A stretch of DNA of 64,000 nucleotides from Nitrospira sp. SG-bin1 (lineage in GTDB: Bacteria; Nitrospirota; Nitrospiria; Nitrospirales; Nitrospiraceae), in NCBI GenBank assembly GCA_002083365.1, contig LVWS01000008.1:1-64000 (forward strand), in the 5' to 3' direction. Within the stretch, counting starts at the first letter, position 1, and each line of letters begins with the position of its first letter. The position numbers and the translations under genes are program-made. Below the pieces are notes generated by a model. That model was given only the letters and a program-made list of their open reading frames with translations, was not told where the DNA came from and did no database searches. This document shows, piece by piece, positions 41,824-50,633 of the stretch.

Positions 41824-42924
41824 ATGCCGAAAGAAACGATTGAGACGCTGGTCTCCGAGTTGATCCATGAAGAGGATTGGCGCCGCATGCGAGCGACGGC
41901 GGCTTGCGTGGCCGGGGGTCCCCGGTCGGTCCAGGCGCTCATCGAGGCGTTACGGTCCGGACCCACGGAGTTGAAAAAAGAAGCGGCCGCGATGTTGGCT
42001 CGTCTCAAGGACCCTCGGGCCGGAGTCGCGCTGGTCGGCCTGCTCGATAGCCACGAAGAGATCCTTCGGAAGGCGGGCGCGGCCGCTCTTGAGCAGATGG
42101 CGGGGGTCTTGGACACGGATACGGCGCGCGCACTGGTCGCCTTGCTGCCGAAAACCCCGGAAGGAGACAAGCAAGAAGTCTTGACCCATCTGATCGGAGC
42201 GATTCCCACGTCGGTCCTTCCCCTGTGCGAGATGCTCCATCATCCCGACCAAGATGTCCAGGTCGCGGCGGCATTGATGCTGGATCAATTGTTGGACCCA
42301 CGTTCCCTCGATGCCTTTATCGAGGCGATGGGCAAACCGGCCGTCCGGGATATCGCCGTCGGAACATTGAAGAAGCTGAGCGCGATCCGCGAACGGATCG
42401 ATACGGCGTTCAACGCGTTGCGGGCGGTCGAGGGTGCCAGCGAGCGCGAGGAGGCGCGCATGGCGACGATCATCGACCTTCTTGGGATCGGACGGCCGAG
42501 CGTGGAACTTCTCATCGAATATCTGGAAGACGACGACTGGCTCGTACGGGAGGCTGCGGCCGATTTACTGGGAAAAATCGGGGACGTCCGGGCCGTCGCC
42601 CCGCTGATGAAGCGGCTGGAACAGGACAAGGATACCGGGGTCAAAGAGTTGGCGATCAAGGCACTCGGACTGATCGGGGATGCGCGCCCCACTCAGCTCT
42701 ATCTCGACGCCATTCCCATCCGTCCACTGCGGGTGTATGCCATGGAGGCCTTGGCCAAGATTAAGGACGTGGGGGTCCTGCGCCCACAGAAAGAACTTTT
42801 TGACCGGCTCCGAACGGATCGTGACGGCCTCGTGGCCTATAATGCCGGTCTGATCGCCGACAAGCTCGAAGCCATGGAAGCGGTGGAACGCCAATCCACC
42901 GAAGAGGACCACGAGCATGACTGA
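41824..42924 (+). CDS. HEAT-repeat protein 3 (366 residues)
   Basis: This array begins with a degenerate repeat (TLVSELIHEEDWRRMRATAACVAGGPRSVQALIEALRS) and has LKKEAAAMLARLKDPRAGVALVGLLDS, VREAAADLLGKIGDVRAVAPLMKRLEQD and others. The middle (RERIDTAFNALRAVEGASEREEARMATIIDLLGIGRPSVELLIEYLED) is less repeat-like. The C-terminal tail differs from its neighbours, ending in an acidic stretch EEDHEHD. It overlaps HEAT 4 by eight bases. Probably a scaffold; partner unknown. Confidence 0.8.
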   Translation: MPKETIETLVSELIHEEDWRRMRATAACVAGGPRSVQALIEALRSGPTELKKEAAAMLARLKDPRAGVALVGLLDSHEEILRKAGAAALEQMAGVLDTDTARALVALLPKTPEGDKQEVLTHLIGAIPTSVLPLCEMLHHPDQDVQVAAALMLDQLLDPRSLDAFIEAMGKPAVRDIAVGTLKKLSAIRERIDTAFNALRAVEGASEREEARMATIIDLLGIGRPSVELLIEYLEDDDWLVREAAADLLGKIGDVRAVAPLMKRLEQDKDTGVKELAIKALGLIGDARPTQLYLDAIPIRPLRVYAMEALAKIKDVGVLRPQKELFDRLRTDRDGLVAYNAGLIADKLEAMEAVERQSTEEDHEHD

Positions 42925-43684
42925 ACACAAAGCATCCGAACGGATCGAGCAACTCATTCATGCGTTGCACGACGACAACGAAGCGTTGCGCGAGCACGCG
43001 ATCGCGAGCCTGGGCCAAACCGGCCTTGAGGCGCTTCCCCGATTGATCGACCTGATGGCCGACGAGGATGCGGTGATTCGGGAAGCGGCGACCAGTGCGG
43101 TGGTACAGATGGGTCCTTCCGTCGTCGACTCGATGATCGACGCCTTACAAGACGATTCGTGGGCGATCCGAGAACAGGCGGCTTCGGCCCTCGGCAAGTT
43201 GCGGGACCGACGCGCCGTCGATCATCTGGTCAGGGCGATCAAGGACCGTGACGGCGCGGTGCGGACGGCAGCCGTGTGGGCGCTCGAACGGATCGGCGAT
43301 TCCCAGGCCGTGCCCGGTCTGATCGACGCGCTCATGGACGGCACTCTGCGCGAGGACGCGGCCCGCGTGTTGAAGAAAATCGGCGATGTGCGGGCGGTCG
43401 AGGCGTTGATCGACGGGCTTCTGGGCTCCAATTGGATGGTTCGTCGCCATGCGGCGGAAGCTCTGGGCAAAATCGGCGATCGCCGAGGCATCAGTCCGTT
43501 GATCGAATCGTTGAGGGACGAAGATTGGCTGGTGCGGAGGAATGCCGCCGAATCACTCGCGCGGCTCGGCGCGAAAGAAGCCATTCAGCCCCTGCTGGAG
43601 CTGCGTGAAGACGAGAACACCATGGTTCAGGAGACCGTTGAAGCCGTACTGGCCAGTCTCGGCTGGACACCCGAATCGCGATAA
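42917..43684 (+). CDS. HEAT-repeat protein 4 (255 residues)
   Basis: The most regular array of the set: about eight repeats with the pattern IREAATSAVVQMGPSVVDSMIDALQDDSW, IREQAASALGKLRDRRAVDHLVRAIKDRD, VRTAAVWALERIGDSQAVPGLIDALMDG and so on. It ends VLASLGWTPESR with the shared tail motif. The strong match to typical PBS-lyase HEAT repeats also makes it the best template for the set. It starts inside the end of HEAT 3. No phycobilin function is likely in this organism; protein binding is the general role. Confidence 0.82.
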   Translation: MTEHKASERIEQLIHALHDDNEALREHAIASLGQTGLEALPRLIDLMADEDAVIREAATSAVVQMGPSVVDSMIDALQDDSWAIREQAASALGKLRDRRAVDHLVRAIKDRDGAVRTAAVWALERIGDSQAVPGLIDALMDGTLREDAARVLKKIGDVRAVEALIDGLLGSNWMVRRHAAEALGKIGDRRGISPLIESLRDEDWLVRRNAAESLARLGAKEAIQPLLELREDENTMVQETVEAVLASLGWTPESR

Positions 43685-43709
43685 CTCAAACCAATAGAGG
43701 ATACAGGCC

Positions 43710-44414
43710 ATGGCAGATGAAGCGCCGAAACTCATTCAGATCGCCCCGAAAGGCGGAGAGAAAAAAGACGGTTTCAACTTGGTGACCGAACGGGTGGTCG
43801 CGGTCAATCCCGAGAGCAAACAGCTCGAGGTCGAACTCCTGGCATACGACGGCAAGACGGTCGTTCTGGACGTCGCCGAGGAAGCGTGGGAGGATCTCGC
43901 GAAGATCAAGGCGGGAGACGGCGCCACGATCCGCGTGGTGGAAGAAGGCGGGAAGCGGGTTGCCAAGGGCTTTAGGGTTCGCCCCAAAGATCCGAACACC
44001 GCCCGAGCCGACGCCATGCTGCTCGATCTGCGGGATTCACACTGGTTGAACCGAAAGTACGCGGCGGAAGTTCTCGGTGAATTGAAAGATCCGCGCGCCG
44101 TCGATCCCTTGGTGACGGCGTTGAACGACGAGGTCGGTGACGTGCGGCAACGGGCCTATGATTCGCTGATCAAACTCGGGCAACCCTCCGTCCCGTCGCT
44201 CATTCCGCTCCTCGTGTCCGAAGAAGACGAAATTCGTCAATCCGCGACCGAGATTCTTCGGAAGATCGGCAAACCGGCGGTCGAACCGTTGGCCACCGCG
44301 TTGACCGATGCCGATGACCGGCTGAAGACCCGCATCATGAAAGTGCTCGATCGAATGGGGTACAAACCGAAAACGAGGGAGCAGACCAAGACCGAGCTGC
44401 CGAGGTTGACCTAA
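43710..44414 (+). CDS. HEAT-repeat protein 5 with N-terminal beta domain (234 residues)
   Basis: Unlike the others, this protein has an N-terminal non-repeat domain of about 85 residues made of beta strands (FNLVTERVVAVNPESKQLEVELLAYDGKTVVLDV ... DGATIRVVEEGGKRVAKGFRVRPKDPNTARADA), which may be an OB- or SH3-like fold. Three to four HEAT repeats follow (LNRKYAAEVLGELKDPRAVDPLVTALNDEV, VRQRAYDSLIKLGQPSVPSLIPLL). The tail VLDRMGYKPKTREQ has the same motif as the other members. A GAGGA element precedes ATG. It is last in the operon, with five bases to the convergent ugd stop. Confidence 0.8.
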   Translation: MADEAPKLIQIAPKGGEKKDGFNLVTERVVAVNPESKQLEVELLAYDGKTVVLDVAEEAWEDLAKIKAGDGATIRVVEEGGKRVAKGFRVRPKDPNTARADAMLLDLRDSHWLNRKYAAEVLGELKDPRAVDPLVTALNDEVGDVRQRAYDSLIKLGQPSVPSLIPLLVSEEDEIRQSATEILRKIGKPAVEPLATALTDADDRLKTRIMKVLDRMGYKPKTREQTKTELPRLT

Positions 44415-44419
44415 CCCCC

Positions 44420-45745
44420 TCACCCTGCATGCTTGGGGTTTCGGGCCATGCGCCCCACCGAGACATGCTTGAAGCCGGCGGCCGCGACGCGTTCAGGATC
44501 ATAGATGTTTCGAAGGTCCAGCAAGACCGGAGCCCGCATGACCGACTTCAACTTCTCAAAATCCAGGTTTCGAAAGACATTCCACTCGGTCATGATCACC
44601 AGAGCGTCGGCTCCTTCAGCCGCATGATAGGAATCCCGGCAGGGCTGGAGCTCGGGCATCATTTGACAGGCTTCGGCCAGGGCCTCCGGATCGTACGCGC
44701 GAATGCTCGCGCCCTCCGTGAGGAGAACGCGACCGATCGCCAAGGCCGGGGCTTCTCTGAGATCGTTGGTGTTCGGCTTGAAGGAAAGGCCGAGCATCGC
44801 CAGCGTTTTCCCTTTCAGTCCCCCTACCGCCTCCCGAATCTTGTCGATCATCTGTCTTCGCTGACTGTCGTTCACCCGTGAAGCGGCGGAGGCGATCTGC
44901 ATGGGATATCCGTGGCGCTCGCCGGTCTGAATGAGGGCCGCCAAATCCTTGGGAAAACAGGACCCGCCGAAGCCCGGTCCGGCATGAAGAAACTTGCCTC
45001 CGATTCGGTGATCGAGCCCCATGCCCTTTGCCACGAGCTGGACATTGGCGCCGACTTTTTCGCACAGGTTGGCGATCTCGTTGATAAAGGAAATTTTGGT
45101 CGCCAGGAAAGCGTTCGACGCGTACTTGATCAACTCGGCGGTCGGCACATCGGTCACCACGATCGGTGTTTCGATCAAATAGAGCGGGCGATAGAGATCC
45201 TTCATGATGGCGACCGCTTGATCGCTGTCCGCGCCGATCACCACGCGGTTCGGCCGCATGAAATCCTCGATGGCCGACCCTTCTCGAAGAAACTCCGGAT
45301 TCGAAACCAGATCGAACCGAAACGCATCCGTCTGGGCGTTCGTGATGACCTCGCGAAGTGTTGCGCCGGTCCCGACCGGAACGGTGGACTTGGTCACGAT
45401 CACCTTGTAGCCGGTCATGTGACGCGCGATCCCTTTGCCGACCTCTTCCACGTACGAGAGATCGGCGGAGCCATCGCCCCTCGGCGGAGTCCCGACGGCG
45501 ATGAAGATGACCAGCGCCTTGTCGACCGCCTTGGCAATGTCCGTCGTAAAACTCAGCCTGCCTTCTTTGACTCCCTTGGCGACCAGTTCGGCAAGCCCGG
45601 GCTCATAAAATGGGACCTCACCCTTCTCAAGCTTCTCGATTCTACGGCTGTCGCTGTCCATGCAGGTGACGTGGACGCCGAACTCGGCAAAACATGCGCC
45701 GGTCACGAGTCCGACGTAGCCGCTTCCGATCACACTGATGTGCAT
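44420..45745 (-). CDS. ugd: UDP-glucose 6-dehydrogenase
   Basis: UGDH oxidises UDP-glucose to UDP-glucuronate for polysaccharides. The Rossmann start is ISVIGSGYVGLVTGACFAEFG, the middle shows VVTKSTVPVGTGATLRE and ELIKYASNAFLATKISFINEIANLCE, and the catalytic cysteine is in GPGFGGSCFPKDLAALI. The C-terminal domain has GLSFKPNTNDLREAPAL. The 441 residues are usual. Single gene, convergent with the HEAT operon. Confidence 0.95.
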   Translation of the reverse strand: MHISVIGSGYVGLVTGACFAEFGVHVTCMDSDSRRIEKLEKGEVPFYEPGLAELVAKGVKEGRLSFTTDIAKAVDKALVIFIAVGTPPRGDGSADLSYVEEVGKGIARHMTGYKVIVTKSTVPVGTGATLREVITNAQTDAFRFDLVSNPEFLREGSAIEDFMRPNRVVIGADSDQAVAIMKDLYRPLYLIETPIVVTDVPTAELIKYASNAFLATKISFINEIANLCEKVGANVQLVAKGMGLDHRIGGKFLHAGPGFGGSCFPKDLAALIQTGERHGYPMQIASAASRVNDSQRRQMIDKIREAVGGLKGKTLAMLGLSFKPNTNDLREAPALAIGRVLLTEGASIRAYDPEALAEACQMMPELQPCRDSYHAAEGADALVIMTEWNVFRNLDFEKLKSVMRAPVLLDLRNIYDPERVAAAGFKHVSVGRMARNPKHAG

Positions 45746-45940
45746 GGGCCCTCCTTGATAGCATTACGTAATTCGTCCGAAAGTATAGCAACCCTGCACG
45801 CCGGCGAGCAACGAATTCCCGGTTCCCACGGCTCCATACCGGTCCACCTTGCTTCGTTGACTCTCGGAAAAGGCCTTGAGTACAATCCGACGCCGCTTTC
45901 GATTCAATTCAGGAGAAGCACGTCGTACCCCATCCGATCG

Positions 45941-47488
45941 ATGAGTCTTCACGCTCCACGAATTCCCCGTTGGTTTTTGCTCGTGACCGCTCTCGTGACC
46001 GGCGCGGTCGTGATGGCCTTGGAGATCCTCGGCAGTCGATTGCTGGCTCCGGTATTCGGCAGTTCGTTGTTCGTCTGGGGCGCGTTGATAGGAGTGATCC
46101 TGGCCGCCATGAGCAGCGGGTATGCATTCGGCGGATGGGTCTCCGACCGTTACACCGGCGGACGGGTGCTGGCCGGCCTGTTGCTCTTTTCAGGAAGCTG
46201 GACGTTTCTGGTCGCGTGGGGAAACCAGCCCATTCTGTTCGAGATTGAAAAAATGGTGCAAGACCCTCGCTGGGGGCCCTGTCTGGCGGCAACCGTACTT
46301 CTTGCTCCTCCCGCCTTCGGACTCAGCGGCGTGTTGCCGGCCATGTTGCGATTGGCGGTCGCGGACATGGATCACCTCGGTCGACAGACGGGCCGCATGA
46401 TCGCCCTGTCGACCGTGGGGAGCCTGGCGGGAACCTGGGGCACGGCATTCTTTCTCTTGTCGTGGCTCGGAAGCCACTCGCTGATGGCCTGGCTTGCCGG
46501 CATTGAGGTCGGACTTGGAATCCTGTGGTTGATGCAGGGAACCTCCGCTCGCCCATCGGCCCTCCTGCTTGCGGTTGGGTGCTTCACGCTCTTTGGAACC
46601 CTGTCGCTCCATCCGCTTCAACGATTGAAGGCTCCCGTCTATCAAGAAGAGAGTCCGTACCAGCAGGTCCGGATCCGGGAAGATGATCTGTTCCGCTACC
46701 TGGTATTGGATCGAACCTTTCATGCCACCATGTGGAAAGCCGACCCTGCCTATCTCTTTCTTCCGTACAGCCAAATGATGGTGTCTTCGCTGGCTTTGGT
46801 GGCCGAGCCCAAACGCGGGCTCATTCTCGGTCATGGTGGAGGATCGTTGGCGAAGTGGTTGGCGCGGCATTGGCCCGCGTTGGAGTTGGATATCGTGGAG
46901 TTCGACCCGGTCGTCGTCCGAATGGCCGAAGCCTACTTTGATTATCGCCCGCCGGCCAATCATCATGTCTTTGTGAAGGATGGTCGGGCTTTTCTGAACG
47001 CAACGGATCAGACGTACGATGTCATGTGGATCGATGCCTTCGCGCGGGACATGATCCCTTTCCATCTCACCACGGCGGAGTTTTACTCCTTGGTACGTAC
47101 CCGCCTGAACCCGGAGGGAATCGTCGCGGTCAATCTGGCGTCATCCGGCAAAGAAGGTGACCTCGCTCGAGCCGCCGCCGTGGTCCAAACCATGCGACAA
47201 GCCTTTCCGGTCCTCGCCACCTTCGCGGTCGAGGGTCCGTGGAAGACCGGAATGACCCCGGCCAAGAACCTGATCTTCTTTGGGGGACATCTCATTGAAC
47301 AGGAATCGGTGGACAGTCTTGTGGCAAAGATCACCGACATGGCGATGAATCAGCGCTTGCCGATGGAAGTCATCGCGTTGTTGAGCACCCGACGGACCGA
47401 GCCTTGGCCACCCGGCGTCGTCCTGAGCGACGATTTTGCTCCGTACGATCTCCTCCTGGGACAAGAACGATCGCAATTGGGAGATTAG
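45941..47488 (+). CDS. Membrane protein with spermidine-synthase-like methyltransferase domain
   Basis: From ATG at 45941 the protein has 515 residues. The N-terminal half holds about seven TM segments (WFLLVTALVTGAVVMALEILGSRLLAPVFGSSLFVWGALIGVILAAM...), and the C-terminal half a spermidine-synthase-like Rossmann domain: RGLILGHGGGSLAKWLARHWPALELDIVEFDPVVVRMAEAYF and YDVMWIDAFARDMIPFHLTTAEFY. Such fusions are common as fused spermidine synthase-like membrane proteins; substrate and role are unknown. The open frame reaches back to 44912, but the upstream part lies antisense to ugd and is not coding. Confidence 0.8.
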   Translation: MSLHAPRIPRWFLLVTALVTGAVVMALEILGSRLLAPVFGSSLFVWGALIGVILAAMSSGYAFGGWVSDRYTGGRVLAGLLLFSGSWTFLVAWGNQPILFEIEKMVQDPRWGPCLAATVLLAPPAFGLSGVLPAMLRLAVADMDHLGRQTGRMIALSTVGSLAGTWGTAFFLLSWLGSHSLMAWLAGIEVGLGILWLMQGTSARPSALLLAVGCFTLFGTLSLHPLQRLKAPVYQEESPYQQVRIREDDLFRYLVLDRTFHATMWKADPAYLFLPYSQMMVSSLALVAEPKRGLILGHGGGSLAKWLARHWPALELDIVEFDPVVVRMAEAYFDYRPPANHHVFVKDGRAFLNATDQTYDVMWIDAFARDMIPFHLTTAEFYSLVRTRLNPEGIVAVNLASSGKEGDLARAAAVVQTMRQAFPVLATFAVEGPWKTGMTPAKNLIFFGGHLIEQESVDSLVAKITDMAMNQRLPMEVIALLSTRRTEPWPPGVVLSDDFAPYDLLLGQERSQLGD

Positions 47489-47506
47489 AAATGAGCATCT
47501 CTGGAA

Positions 47507-48334
47507 CTATTCGCCAGGATGCGGAGCAGGCCGAGGAGTTTCCGGCTCATGGCAGCCGCTCCAGGTGTGAATGTTTTGAACGCCGCCCTCGACGAGCAAT
47601 CGAAGCACTTCCGTGATTTCCGCCTGTCTTTTCAGGAAATACCGGGCGGACGAACCGTTTTTCTTGCCGACCCTCACGGTCAGAACGCGGTGGTCCCGCA
47701 ACGCGAAGACATCTTCATCGGTTTCATCGTCACCCACGTAGAGCGCCGTGGCACAGTCGAGCCGGCGCATGGTCTCCAACAACGCCGTGCCCTTGTGCGA
47801 CGCCGTCGGCGGCATCACATTCACGACGGATTTCCCAAGGACGATGCGAGGAGGAGGAGACAATTCGGCAATGATTCGAGAAATCAGCGCCCGCGCCTCG
47901 TCACGCTGATCGACCGTGCGATAGTGGAATGAGAGTGAATAGGACTTATTTTCGACGGACACACCGCTTTGAATCAGCTCGTCGTGAAATCGATCGCCGA
48001 CCAATTGCAGCCATGAAGAACAGGTCTCTCGGACATGCCGCATATCCTCCTCGGCGGTATGAGGACCTTCTGAGCCATGATTTCCGATCAGATGCGTCAC
48101 GGCAGTCCCGACACGCGATCGCAAATCCTCCACGGAGCGCCCCGAGATAATGGCGGTCGGCGCTCGCTTCCCGAGTTCCTCGAGCCAGAGCCGGATAGGC
48201 CGCGAAAGCCTCGCCGTATGATGCTCTCGAACGATTTTCGATAAGGTCCCGTCGAAATCAAACGCATAGAGAGACCGTCCCTTCAGGAGGGACCCAAGAT
48301 CGCGTTTTCCGTTTTCCGTCAATAAATAGTCCAT
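47507..48334 (-). CDS. otsB: Trehalose-6-phosphate phosphatase
   Basis: OtsB removes phosphate from trehalose-6-phosphate. The HAD motifs are YAFDFDGTLSKIV (motif I, two Asp), AIISGRSVEDL (motif II), and YVGDDETDEDVF (motif IV). Also seen are LIGNHGSEG and the GKSVVNVMP loop with K. The 275 residues are normal. It lies 10 bases after otsA in the same direction. Confidence 0.94.
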   Translation of the reverse strand: MDYLLTENGKRDLGSLLKGRSLYAFDFDGTLSKIVREHHTARLSRPIRLWLEELGKRAPTAIISGRSVEDLRSRVGTAVTHLIGNHGSEGPHTAEEDMRHVRETCSSWLQLVGDRFHDELIQSGVSVENKSYSLSFHYRTVDQRDEARALISRIIAELSPPPRIVLGKSVVNVMPPTASHKGTALLETMRRLDCATALYVGDDETDEDVFALRDHRVLTVRVGKKNGSSARYFLKRQAEITEVLRLLVEGGVQNIHTWSGCHEPETPRPAPHPGE

Positions 48335-48344
48335 CGTTCATCCG

Positions 48345-50585
48345 TCATCTCAGCAGGCTCGGCCGCCGCACCTGTTTCATGACTCGTTCCTTTTGTCTCA
48401 TCCTGGCGGCATCGATGAGCATACGACCGGCCCAGCGATACACATTGAACTCCTGGATCAGGCCGCGCATGCTTTGCATCCTGGCACGCTGCTCCACCTT
48501 CGGCATCGTCAAGCCCAGATGGAGCGCAGCCGCGAATTGATCGATGTCGTAGGGATTGATGACGACCGCCTCCGTGAGTTCCCGAGCCGCTCCGGTGAAT
48601 TGACTCAGAATCAAGACTCCTTGCTCATCGTCGCGGGCGCCGACGAACTCCTTGGCCACGAGATTCATGCCGTCATGGAGACTGCTGACCACGCAGAGAT
48701 CGGCTCCGCGGTAACATTCATAGACCTCCGCCGGCTCATGATGCTGAATGCGCAGACAGATCGGCTCATAGCCGTCATGCCCAAAGCGCTTGTTGATCTG
48801 CTCGGCCAATGCAGAGACCTGACTGGTAAAATGGTGATACTGTTCGATGACCGAACGGCTCGGAGCGGCGATCTGAAGAAACGTAAACTTCCCGATCCAC
48901 TCCGGTTGCATCTCCAAGAGACGTTCCACGGCCATGAACCGTTCGAGGATGCCCTTGGTGTAATCGAGGCGCTCGACCCCAAGACCGATAAGGCGATCAC
49001 GGGGCATCCCATACGCCTCCCGCAGTCTGTCTCGACATTCTTGAACCGGCCGTTGATTGCGGATCCATTGCGAAGGCCATTCGATCGAGATCGGATAAGG
49101 ATTGACCGCCGTCATCTTGCCCCCGTAGGAGACCGTGGAGCTGTTTCGATCGATGCGCGCCTCAAGCAGGCGATCGACGCTGTCGATGAAGTTATTGCAA
49201 TGCACGCGGGTGTGAAATCCCAGAATACTGCTTCCAAGCAGCCCTTCCAGAATGTCCTCCCGCCAGGGACAGATGCCGAAGCTTTCCGCATTCGGCCACG
49301 GGATGTGCCAAAACATGATGATCGTGGCGGTCGGCAAGCGATCGCGGATGAGTTTAGGAAGCAGGGCAAAATGGTAATCCTGCACGAGCACGACCGGATT
49401 GTCGGTCGTCGCCTCTTCGTAAACGGCTTGGGCGAATCGCTCATTGACGGCCACGTAATGTTTCCAGTCCGATGAACGAAACGTGGGCCGGACGTGGGCG
49501 ATATGGCAGAGCGGCCACAACCCCTCGTTGGAAAACCCATAATAGTATCCGGACTCTTCCTCCGCCGTGAGCCACACACGCCGAATTTGATACGAAGGAT
49601 TCGATGGCGGCACGCTGACATGGCTCCGGTTATCCACCACGTCCCGATCGGCGGATCCGTTCCCGTGCGCCACCCAAATACCGGAACAGGCGCGCATCAC
49701 CGGCTCCAAGGCCGAGACCAGCCCGCTTGCCGGCACCTGCACCGTCACGCTTTGCCCTTGCCAATAATGGGCGTAGGGTTGCCGATTGGACACAATCAGC
49801 ACCTGATCGCCGGCGAATTGCTCGTGAAGAATCGACTTGAGGCTGGCCGGAGTCCATGAAATCTGACTCTCATCTCGCATGCGACGATCGGACTCGAGCG
49901 CTTCCACCAACGACCGCAAGTCCTTCGCCAAGGGCTGAAGTTCAGGCGGATGTTGCTCATGTGTCAGAGGATTCAGCAGTCGTTCTCCCTTGACCATGGC
50001 ACGGACGCCGGCCACCCACTCTTTCCAGCTGAAGTGTGCGACCAGCAAGGTCACCAATGAAATGACCGCCGTCAGCCCCGCGAACAAATAGAACACATAC
50101 CGTTTCGTATCGCTGCTCCGTTGTTGGATGAACCGCATGTCGTGGAGCAGGAGAAGACGTCCGATCCGGCGCCCGTTGGATTCGATGGTGGCCGAGGTGA
50201 TATGGAGCGGTCCACTGCTGAACGACCGCACGGCGGAAGCGTTGGGCGCGAGATCGAGCGTATCCTTACAGGTGACATCTTGCGGGTAGGCCTGCGTCTC
50301 ATAGAGCAGGCGGTTCTCGAGGTCGCAAAAACCCAGCGCGTACAACCGCTCATCTTGAAGGATCCGTGTAAAATAGGCCAGAATCTTTCCCTTTGAATTG
50401 GAGACCAGGAGATCCGCGAGCGGCCCCTCCATCGTATTGACCATGAGTCTGGACCGCATATCGAGATCGCGGACAAACCATTTCAATTCGAGTGAGTCGA
50501 CGAGGGGAATGACCCCGTAGGCGATCACGGCCAACAGGATCACCAAGGGCAGCACAAACCGTAGTGAGAGCGCGAACAGCCTCAT
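48345..50585 (-). CDS. otsA: Trehalose-6-phosphate synthase with N-terminal membrane sensor-like domain
   Basis: The C-terminal part is a complete GT20 trehalose-phosphate synthase (LIVSNRQPYAHYWQGQ, VLVQDYHFALLPKLI, FWHIPWPN, GVERLDYTKGILERF, KEFVGAR). The first ~250 residues are unusual: a TM helix (LSLRFVLPLVILLAVIAYGVIP), an extracytoplasmic region (about 30-165, e.g. ILAYFTRILQDERLYALGFCDLENRLLYET), a second TM (YVFYLFAGLTAVISLVTLLVAHF) and a HAMP-like linker. This is the layout of a membrane receptor, so trehalose synthesis may be sensed or tethered at the membrane. Full length 746 against about 470 for OtsA alone. It overlaps no gene and is followed by otsB. Confidence 0.92.
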   Translation of the reverse strand: MRLFALSLRFVLPLVILLAVIAYGVIPLVDSLELKWFVRDLDMRSRLMVNTMEGPLADLLVSNSKGKILAYFTRILQDERLYALGFCDLENRLLYETQAYPQDVTCKDTLDLAPNASAVRSFSSGPLHITSATIESNGRRIGRLLLLHDMRFIQQRSSDTKRYVFYLFAGLTAVISLVTLLVAHFSWKEWVAGVRAMVKGERLLNPLTHEQHPPELQPLAKDLRSLVEALESDRRMRDESQISWTPASLKSILHEQFAGDQVLIVSNRQPYAHYWQGQSVTVQVPASGLVSALEPVMRACSGIWVAHGNGSADRDVVDNRSHVSVPPSNPSYQIRRVWLTAEEESGYYYGFSNEGLWPLCHIAHVRPTFRSSDWKHYVAVNERFAQAVYEEATTDNPVVLVQDYHFALLPKLIRDRLPTATIIMFWHIPWPNAESFGICPWREDILEGLLGSSILGFHTRVHCNNFIDSVDRLLEARIDRNSSTVSYGGKMTAVNPYPISIEWPSQWIRNQRPVQECRDRLREAYGMPRDRLIGLGVERLDYTKGILERFMAVERLLEMQPEWIGKFTFLQIAAPSRSVIEQYHHFTSQVSALAEQINKRFGHDGYEPICLRIQHHEPAEVYECYRGADLCVVSSLHDGMNLVAKEFVGARDDEQGVLILSQFTGAARELTEAVVINPYDIDQFAAALHLGLTMPKVEQRARMQSMRGLIQEFNVYRWAGRMLIDAARMRQKERVMKQVRRPSLLR

Positions 50586-50633
50586 GGAAACAAGTTAGTT
50601 TACTTTCGTGGAGAAATCAAATATGGTCAAGCC

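Noticed and set aside
44912..45940. N-terminal 343 codons of an 858-codon frame ahead of the spermidine-synthase-like gene
   Set aside because: This part is antisense to ugd and has no membrane or domain pattern; the true start is ATG 45941.
48393..49475. 360-codon forward frame over otsA
   Set aside because: Antisense shadow; otsA motifs lie on the other strand.
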